From contig NZ_KZ984565.1 in the NCBI RefSeq assembly GCF_003574445.1, forward strand, positions 1-64,000: DNA of 64,000 nucleotides, read 5' to 3'. The position numbers were made by a program, and so were the translations under genes. Positions 58,059 through 64,000 of this stretch are shown here, in pieces (position 1 is the stretch's first letter; each line of letters begins with the position of its first letter). This DNA is from Streptomyces sp. YIM 130001 (GTDB lineage: Bacteria > Actinomycetota > Actinomycetes > Streptomycetales > Streptomycetaceae). The notes under the pieces were generated by a model. The model was not told the origin of the DNA, made no database searches, and worked only from the letters and a program-made list of their open reading frames with translations.

Positions 58059-60892
58059 TGGCTCGAGGATTCCAGGGCGCGGTGCTGCGCGGTTTCGGCG
58101 CACGCGACCACGAGGCGCGAGTGGTGGAGAAGCTGCGGCTTGCACCGCATTTCGTCCGGGTCCGGTTCGTCTCGCCGACGCTGTTCGCCGAGGTGGTGGC
58201 CGAGCCGACAGCGTGGCTGCGGTTCTGGTTCCCCGACCCGGACGGTGGGGACGCCGAGCACCAGCGGGCGTACACGATCACCGAGGCCGACCCGGAGACC
58301 GGGGCGTTCGCGGTGGATTTCGTGCTGCACGAGCCGGCCGGTCCGGCCTCCCGCTGGGCGGCGCTCGCCACGCCCGGTGCGCGGGTGCCCGTGATGTCGC
58401 TCGGCTCGTCGAAGTTCGAGGTCGGCTCCGAACTGCCCGCCGGGTACCTGCTGTTCGGTGACGCGGCGTCGATACCCGCGCTCAACGCGATCCTGGGTGT
58501 CGTCCCGCACGACGTGCCCGTCGAGCTCTATCTGGAGGAGCACAGCGCGGACGACCGCCTGATACCCCTCGCGGACCATCCGCGGCTGCGGCTGCACTGG
58601 GTGCCGCGGGGCGACGGTACTCAGCTCGCGGCGGCTCTCGAGGTGCGGGACTGGTCCGACTGGTACGCCTGGGTCGCCGCCGAGCAGACCACGTTCAAGC
58701 TGGTCCGTAAGCGGCTGCGGGAGGAATTCGGCTTTCCGAAGGGGGAGTTGACGGGGCGGGCGTACTGGATCCACGGGCGGGCGATGGGCAGGCTCCGGGA
58801 CGCCAAGGAGGGCGAGGCCGCGGGTGCCGACCCGGCGTCGCTGCCGGAGATCGTCGGGGCGCGGCCGCCGTCGGAGGGGGAGTTGGCGGGGGAGCGGAGG
58901 ACGCCGGGGGCCGGTCCGGGGGAGGGGGACGGACCGGCCTCCGGGACCGAAGCCGGTTCTGAGGCTGTTCCCGAGGCCGTGGGTGAGGCCGGGGCCGCGG
59001 GCGCTCCTGGGGCCGTGCGCGGCGCCGACGGACGCTCCGAGCCGGTCGTGGCCGGCCGGTGGCGGTCGCAGGCGGCCGGGCGGCTGCTCGCGCCCGTCCG
59101 GCGGAAGCTGATACTCGCCGGGCTGCTCCAGGCCGTGGTCACCCTGCTCCAACTCGCGCCGTACGTCCTGCTCGTGGAGCTGGCCCGGCTGCTCCTCGAC
59201 GGAGCCGCGGAGTCCCGGCTGCGGACGGTCGGCGTCCTCGCTCTCGTCCTGCTCGGTGTCGGCACCGCGCTGGCCGCCGCACTGACCCTGTGGCTGCACG
59301 CGGTGGACGCCCGCCACGCGCGCGTGCTGCGCGGCAGGCTGCTCGGCAAACTCGCCCGCCTTCCGCTCGGCTGGTTCACGGCCCGTGGTTCCGCGGGCAC
59401 CAAGAAGGTGGTGCAGGACGACACGTTGTCCCTGCACTACCTGGTCACCCACGCCGTGCCGGACGCCGTCGCGGCGGTCGTCGCACCGGTGGCGGTGCTC
59501 GTCTACCTGTTCAGCGTCGACTGGCGGCCCGCCCTGGTGCTGCTCCTGCCGATCCTGGTCTCCGTCGTGACGATGACGGTCATGATGGTCCAATCGGGAC
59601 CGAAGATCGCCGAGGCCCAGCGCTGGGCGGAACGCATGGGCGGCGAGGCCGGCGCCTACCTCGAAGGGCAGCCGGTGGTGCGGGTGTTCGGCGGAGCCAC
59701 GGCCTCCGTGTTCCGGCGGCGCCTGGACGCGTACCTGGAGTTCCTCGGTGACTGGCAGCGGCCGTTCATCGGCAAGAAGACCTTCATGGATCTGGCGACG
59801 CGGCCCACGACCTTCCTGTGGCTGATCGCCACGACCGGCACGCTGCTCGTCGTCGGCGACCGTATGGAGCCGGTGGACCTGCTGCCGTTCCTGCTGCTCG
59901 GCACGACCTTCGGGGCCCGCCTCCTCGGCATCGGGTACGGCCTCTCGGGCCTGCGTGACGGCACGCTGGCGGCCCGCGCCATCTCCACCACCCTCGACGA
60001 CCGGGAACTCGCCACGAGGGGCGACGCAGGCGGCGGCGCCGTCGCGGACAGCACGGAGGGCGGGAGCGGGAGCGACCGGGGCGTCGGCGACGTCGTCCTC
60101 GAGCGGGTCACCTTCGGGTACCGGCCGGGAGTTCCGGTCGTACGGGAGGTGTCGCTCCGGCTGCGGGCGGGGACCGTGACGGCGCTCGTCGGGCCGTCGG
60201 GAGCGGGGAAGTCGACGCTCGCCGCGCTGCTTGCGCGCTTCCACGACGTGGACGACGGGGCGATCCGGATCGACGGCAGGGACATCCGGTCCCTCACCGC
60301 CGACGAGCTCTACGCGCGCGTGGGCTTCGTTTTCCAGGACGTCCAGCTGGTGCACGGCACCGTACGGGAGAACATCGCGCTGGCCGTGCCGGACGCGTCC
60401 GGGGAGCAGATCGAGGCGGCGGCGCGGGACGCCCGTATCCACGACCGGATCGTGCGGCTCCCGGACGGGTACGACACCGTCATCGGAGAGGCGGTCCAAT
60501 TGTCGGGCGGTGAACGGCAGCGGCTCACCATCGCGCGGGCCGTCCTCGCCGACACCCCGGTGTTGGTCCTCGACGAGGCCACCGCGTTCGCCGACCCCGA
60601 GTCCGAGTACCTCGTACAGCGAGCGCTCGACCGGCTCACCAGGGACCGCACGGTCCTCGTCGTCGCGCACCGGCTGCACACCGTCACGGGCGCGGACCGG
60701 ATCGTCGTACTCGACGAAGGACGCATCGCCGAAACCGGCACCCACGACGAACTCGTCTCGGCGGACGGCCGTTACCGCCGCCTCTGGGAATCCGGCAGTG
60801 GCCGCCCCGAACCGGCGGAGGCGGACCGCGCGGTGCACGCCGGCCGCTCGGCAGCCGCCACCGCCACCGTGACCGAAGGAGCCGCCTCGTGA
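58058..60892 (+). CDS. irtA: IrtA-like fusion: siderophore-interacting domain plus ABC transporter half
   Basis: A 944-residue protein. Residues 1-240 are a siderophore-interacting (ferric reductase) domain: VVEKLRLAPHFVRVRFVSP, RAYTITEADPETGAFAVDFVLHEPAGPASRWA (FAD binding), and LLFGDAASIPALNAIL. A Pro/Gly/Glu linker (about 255-330) leads to a six-helix ABC exporter-type membrane domain and a nucleotide domain with GPSGAGKS (about 712), LSGGERQR (about 815) and VLVLDEATAFADPES. It matches mycobacterial IrtA, which imports ferric siderophore and reduces the iron. GTG 58058 overlaps the TetR stop; GGGAG lies upstream. Confidence 0.92.
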   Translation: MARGFQGAVLRGFGARDHEARVVEKLRLAPHFVRVRFVSPTLFAEVVAEPTAWLRFWFPDPDGGDAEHQRAYTITEADPETGAFAVDFVLHEPAGPASRWAALATPGARVPVMSLGSSKFEVGSELPAGYLLFGDAASIPALNAILGVVPHDVPVELYLEEHSADDRLIPLADHPRLRLHWVPRGDGTQLAAALEVRDWSDWYAWVAAEQTTFKLVRKRLREEFGFPKGELTGRAYWIHGRAMGRLRDAKEGEAAGADPASLPEIVGARPPSEGELAGERRTPGAGPGEGDGPASGTEAGSEAVPEAVGEAGAAGAPGAVRGADGRSEPVVAGRWRSQAAGRLLAPVRRKLILAGLLQAVVTLLQLAPYVLLVELARLLLDGAAESRLRTVGVLALVLLGVGTALAAALTLWLHAVDARHARVLRGRLLGKLARLPLGWFTARGSAGTKKVVQDDTLSLHYLVTHAVPDAVAAVVAPVAVLVYLFSVDWRPALVLLLPILVSVVTMTVMMVQSGPKIAEAQRWAERMGGEAGAYLEGQPVVRVFGGATASVFRRRLDAYLEFLGDWQRPFIGKKTFMDLATRPTTFLWLIATTGTLLVVGDRMEPVDLLPFLLLGTTFGARLLGIGYGLSGLRDGTLAARAISTTLDDRELATRGDAGGGAVADSTEGGSGSDRGVGDVVLERVTFGYRPGVPVVREVSLRLRAGTVTALVGPSGAGKSTLAALLARFHDVDDGAIRIDGRDIRSLTADELYARVGFVFQDVQLVHGTVRENIALAVPDASGEQIEAAARDARIHDRIVRLPDGYDTVIGEAVQLSGGERQRLTIARAVLADTPVLVLDEATAFADPESEYLVQRALDRLTRDRTVLVVAHRLHTVTGADRIVVLDEGRIAETGTHDELVSADGRYRRLWESGSGRPEPAEADRAVHAGRSAAATATVTEGAAS

Positions 60893-62745
60893 TCCGCTCG
60901 TTGCTGTGGCTGCTGCCGGCGGACCGGCGTACCCGAGCCGCCGCCTACGCCGCCCTCGCGCTGCTCTCGGTGCTGCTGCGTGCGGTCGGTGTGGTCCTTC
61001 TGGTGCCCCTGGTACGGGAGTTGTTCGGCGCCGAACCGGCCCGCGCGCTGCCGTGGCTGGGCGCGCTCACCGCGGTGACCGCCGTCGGCTGGGTGGTCGA
61101 CACGGTCGCCGCCCGGCTCGGCTTCGACCTGGGCTTCGCGCTGCTCGACCGCGTCCAGCACGACGTCGCCGACCGTCTGACCCAGGTGCGCCTGAGCTGG
61201 CTCGCGGCAGGCAACGTCGCGACCGCACGGGCGGCCATCGCCTCCGGCGGGCCGGAGTTGGTCGGCCTGTTCGCCAGTCTGCTCACTCCGCTGATCGGTG
61301 CCGTCCTGCTGCCCGCGGCGATCGCCGTCGCCCTGGTGCCGGTCGCCTGGCAGCTCGGCCTCGCCGCCGCGGCCGGCGTGCCGGTACTGCTCGGCGCGCT
61401 GTGGGCGTCCGGGCGGATCACCCGCCGCGCCGACGCCCTGGCGGCGGAGACGAACAACGCCCTGACCGAACGGCTCGTCGAGTTCGCCGGCACCCAGCAG
61501 GCGCTGCGCGCCGCACGCCGAGTCGAACCGGCCCGCAGCCATGTGGGGAGGGCGCTCGAGGAGCAGCACGGGTCCACGATGCGGCTGTTGCTGCTCCAGG
61601 TCCCGGGACAGGTGCTGTTCGGCCTGGCGGGCCAGGCGGCCCTCGTCACGCTCGCCGCGGTGGCCGCCTGGCTGACCGTACGCGGGGATCTGACGGCCCC
61701 GGAGGCGGTGGCCCTGATCGTGGTCGTGGTGCGCTATCTCGAGCCGTTCACGACGCTTGCGGAGCTCGCCCCTGCCGTCGAGACGATCCGGTCCACGCTG
61801 GGCCGGGTCCGGTCCGTCCTCACCGCGCCGACGTCACCGTCCGGCACGGCGACGGCCGGCCGGGCCGGTGCGCCCCGACTCGAGTTCGAGAACGTCGACT
61901 TCGCGTACGGAGCCGAGGCGGAATCCCCGGTGGACGGCGCTGGCGGTGAGCCGGTGCTGCGAGGCCTGAACCTCACCCTGGAGGCAGGCACCACCACGGC
62001 CGTCGTCGGCCCCTCCGGGTCCGGCAAGAGCACGGTCCTCGCGCTGCTCGCGGGGCTGCACACGCCGACCCGTGGACGCGTACTGGTGGACGGCGTGGAC
62101 ACGGTGACGCTCGACGGTGCTTCCCGGCGGTCACTGACCAGCATGGTGTTCCAGCACTCGTACCTGTTCGACGGCACCGTGCGGGAGAACGTCATGGCCG
62201 GCGACCGGGACGCGGACCACGCGCGCGTGGAGGGCGTTCTCGGTCTCGCCCGGGTGGACGAGATCGCGGCGCGACTGCCGGACGGTGCGGACAGCCGTGT
62301 CGGGGAGGGCGGTTCGGCGCTCTCGGGCGGCGAACGGCAGCGGGTGGGTATCGCCCGCGCACTGCTCAAGCCCGCGCCCGTACTGCTCGTCGACGAGGCC
62401 ACGAGCGCGCTCGACACCGAGAACGAGGCCGCGGTGGCCGCCGCGCTGTCCGCCGACCACATGCCGCGGACGCGCGTGATCGTCACGCACCGGCCTGCGA
62501 CGGTCCGCAGCGCGGACCGCGTCCTGTTCCTCGAGGACGGCGCGGTGATCGAGGACGGCACGGTCGACGAACTCCTCGCGGCGGGCGGCCGCTTCCACAC
62601 CTTCTGGCGTGAGGCGCAGGAGAGCGCCGCATGGCGCCTGCGCGCGACGGACGTTGCGGCAGGTCCGTCCGGAGCGGTACCGAGCCCGTCGGACGCCGCG
62701 CAACGTCCCTCGGACGGTGCTGCCGCCATCCCGTCCGGCAGTTGA
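60889..62745 (+). CDS. irtB: IrtB-like ABC transporter half
   Basis: A 618-residue exporter-type ABC half-transporter, the partner of the IrtA-like protein. Membrane domain about 20-310 (six helices), then a nucleotide domain with GPSGSGKS (about 374), LSGGERQRVGIARALL (about 478), and LLVDEATSALDTENEA. The start overlaps the irtA stop as GTGA, with AAGGAG upstream. The last residues (IPSGS) and stop codon lie inside a dispersed repeat (CCGTCCGGCAGTTGAGGAC), suggesting that insertion reshaped the C-terminus. Confidence 0.92.
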   Translation: MIRSLLWLLPADRRTRAAAYAALALLSVLLRAVGVVLLVPLVRELFGAEPARALPWLGALTAVTAVGWVVDTVAARLGFDLGFALLDRVQHDVADRLTQVRLSWLAAGNVATARAAIASGGPELVGLFASLLTPLIGAVLLPAAIAVALVPVAWQLGLAAAAGVPVLLGALWASGRITRRADALAAETNNALTERLVEFAGTQQALRAARRVEPARSHVGRALEEQHGSTMRLLLLQVPGQVLFGLAGQAALVTLAAVAAWLTVRGDLTAPEAVALIVVVVRYLEPFTTLAELAPAVETIRSTLGRVRSVLTAPTSPSGTATAGRAGAPRLEFENVDFAYGAEAESPVDGAGGEPVLRGLNLTLEAGTTTAVVGPSGSGKSTVLALLAGLHTPTRGRVLVDGVDTVTLDGASRRSLTSMVFQHSYLFDGTVRENVMAGDRDADHARVEGVLGLARVDEIAARLPDGADSRVGEGGSALSGGERQRVGIARALLKPAPVLLVDEATSALDTENEAAVAAALSADHMPRTRVIVTHRPATVRSADRVLFLEDGAVIEDGTVDELLAAGGRFHTFWREAQESAAWRLRATDVAAGPSGAVPSPSDAAQRPSDGAAAIPSGS

Positions 62746-62750
62746 GGACA
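62731..62750. repeat. dispersed repeat copy at the irtB stop
   Basis: CCGTCCGGCAGTTGAGGACA contains the irtB stop codon TGA. It is the third locus of the element found at 36583-36663 and 46521-46690. A decayed second unit (CCCGTCGGCGTTTGGGG) follows. Confidence 0.85.
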
Positions 62751-62813
62751 TCTTTCGGCCCGTCGGCGTTTGGGGGCAAGGCGCGCAGCGCCGGGACTGG
62801 CACGCTGGAGCAC

Positions 62814-64000
62814 ATGGATCCCGCAGCCCTGGAGCGAAGCCTCCGCACGGAACTCCGCGGCACCGTCGACTTCAGCCCCACCGCCCGCGCCCTGACGACC
62901 ATGGACGCCTCCAACTACCGGCGCGTCCCGTTCGGTACCGTCGCCCCGCGCGACACCGCCGACGTGGCCGCCGCGCTCGCACTCTGCCGGCAGCACAGCG
63001 TCCCCGTCGTCCCCCGTGGCGCCGGCACGTCGATCGCCGGTCAGGCCACCGGCACCGGCGTCGTCCTGGACTTCACCCGCTGGATGAACGGCCTACTCGA
63101 ACTCGACCCGGACACCCGCACCGCAGTCGTCCAACCCGGCCTGATCCTGGACACCCTGCGCACCGCGGCCGCCCCGCACGGCCTCACGTTCGGCCCCGAC
63201 CCCTCCACGCACAGCCGCTGCACGCTCGGCGGGATGATCGGCAACAACTCCTGCGGCTCCCACTCGGTGGCCTGGGGCACGACCGCGGACAACGTCCACG
63301 ACCTGACCGTCGTCACCTACGGAGGCGGCGACCCCCGACGCCTCGGACGCGGGTGGGACGGCGCACCGGACGGCCTGCGCGACCTCGCCGAGGGCGAACT
63401 CGCCCTCCTGCGCACCGGGTTCCCCGACCTCCCCCGCCGCATCTCCGGATACGCCCTCGACGCCCTGCTCCCCGAGAACGGCACCGACCTGGCCCGGGCC
63501 TACTGCGGCAGCGAAGGCACCCTGGCCGTACTGACCGAGGCCACGGTCAAGCTCGTCGAGGCTCCACGCGCGCGTGCCCTTGCCGTGCTGGGCTACTCGG
63601 ACGAGAGCGCGGCGGCCGAGGCCGCGGCCGGTCTCCTGCCGTACGGACCGCTCACCGTGGAGGGCATGGCCGCCGACCTGGTGGGCGATGCGGAGGGACT
63701 GCCCCGGGGCGGCGCCTGGCTGTTCGTGGAGACCGGGGGCGACAGCCGGGACGAGGCACGCGCGCGTGCGGACGCGATCGTGCGGGCCGCGGACGTACTG
63801 GACTCCGTCGTCGTCACCGACCCGGCCGGGCAGCGCACGCTGTGGCGGGTACGCGAGGACGCCTCGGGGACGGCGACACGGATGCCCGACGGGTCGGAGG
63901 CCTGGCCGGGCTGGGAGGACTGCGCGGTTCCGCCCGCCCGACTCGGCGCGTATCTGCGGGACTTCAGAACCCTGCTCTCCGAACACGAACTGCGCGGCAC
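62814..64000 (+). CDS. FAD-linked oxidase, probable FAD/(Fe-S) D-2-hydroxyacid dehydrogenase (partial)
   Basis: The 5' 395 codons of a gene cut by the window edge. The FAD-binding PCMH domain is clear: YRRVPFGTVAPRDTADVAAALALCRQHSVPVVPRGAGTSIAGQATG, DFTRWMNGLLELDPDTRTAVVQPG, FGPDPSTHSRCTLGGMIGNNSCGSHSVAWGTTADNV, and YCGSEGTLAVLTEATVKLV. These patterns fit the long FAD-plus-Fe-S proteins (YdiJ/GlcD-like) that oxidise lactate or glycolate-type acids. The C-terminal Fe-S half would lie outside the window. CACGCT ends 7 nt before ATG 62814, with GGAG between. Confidence 0.88.
   Translation, partial: MDPAALERSLRTELRGTVDFSPTARALTTMDASNYRRVPFGTVAPRDTADVAAALALCRQHSVPVVPRGAGTSIAGQATGTGVVLDFTRWMNGLLELDPDTRTAVVQPGLILDTLRTAAAPHGLTFGPDPSTHSRCTLGGMIGNNSCGSHSVAWGTTADNVHDLTVVTYGGGDPRRLGRGWDGAPDGLRDLAEGELALLRTGFPDLPRRISGYALDALLPENGTDLARAYCGSEGTLAVLTEATVKLVEAPRARALAVLGYSDESAAAEAAAGLLPYGPLTVEGMAADLVGDAEGLPRGGAWLFVETGGDSRDEARARADAIVRAADVLDSVVVTDPAGQRTLWRVREDASGTATRMPDGSEAWPGWEDCAVPPARLGAYLRDFRTLLSEHELRG

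Noticed and set aside
1..64000. tRNA, rRNA, integrase, insertion-sequence or phage genes
   Set aside because: None of the characteristic sequences or protein motifs was seen on either strand.

Overview
The window is high-GC actinobacterial chromosome, almost certainly Streptomyces or a close relative. The evidence is strong G/C third-position bias, GTG and even TTG starts, mycothiol-type and DasR/CsoR/DmdR-like signals, futalosine-pathway menaquinone genes, many TetR/MarR repressor-exporter pairs, and about twenty genes whose start codon sits 6-8 nt after a TANNNT box (probable leaderless transcripts). No rRNA, tRNA, CRISPR, integrase, transposase or phage gene was seen. The content looks like chromosomal core and near-core genes with small accessory patches.

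Layout. 1-2.3 kb: a small secreted Cys-containing protein, two remnants of one Rpn/PD-(D/E)XK-like gene, and a DUF1905 protein. 3.0-10.2 kb: NADP-glutamate dehydrogenase followed by a heptanucleotide tandem repeat, a zinc-ribbon protein, a DUF4031 protein, a 19-bp-period array of palindromes, an HD hydrolase, a GNAT acetyltransferase, a Cml-type MFS exporter, DUF1330, an ATP-grasp enzyme and a mycothiol-dependent enzyme. 10.2-13.9 kb: a divergent copper module (CopA ATPase and a His-rich secreted protein) around three CsoR-type operators. 13.9-17 kb: CutC behind a 27-bp perfect hairpin and a DasR-like site, a dienelactone hydrolase, and a lipoprotein esterase. 17-25 kb: a HelD/HelR-type helicase, XPB helicase, a MarR/VOC divergent pair, and the XPB-partner protein. 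25-36.5 kb: a membrane protein, HAD hydrolase, cold-shock protein, MqnD-MqnB, a DUF2771 lipoprotein, an MFS protein, DUF3027, and a sacsin-type GHKL ATPase. 36.7-46.4 kb: a CtpE-like P-type ATPase, DUF2530, a purine permease, an RHH protein, a MarR-MFS operon, a divergent AraC/MFS pair, 2'-5' RNA ligase and a 29-residue membrane protein. 46.7-53.7 kb: an aldo-keto reductase, an internally deleted Uma2 protein, an SGNH hydrolase, a secreted propeller-like protein, a TetR/oxidoreductase pair, an APH-like kinase and a TetR. 53.8-64 kb: a DrrAB-type ABC exporter, SerC, an iron-box-preceded TetR-IrtA-IrtB siderophore-import operon, and the 5' part of an FAD-linked oxidase running off the edge.

Recurrent themes. 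Regulator and exporter (or enzyme) are repeatedly adjacent with visible palindromic operators between them. Metal homeostasis appears three times: copper, iron, and a calcium/cation ATPase.

The most unusual content is non-coding. It comprises a 14-unit palindrome array at 5205-5466, 7-, 14- and 42-bp periodic repeats, a dispersed CCGTCCGGCG..TTGAGGAC element, and a 12-bp palindrome CACGCGCGCGTG found eight times in the last 15 kb and not noticed elsewhere. Functions rest on reading motifs by eye; no database search was possible.
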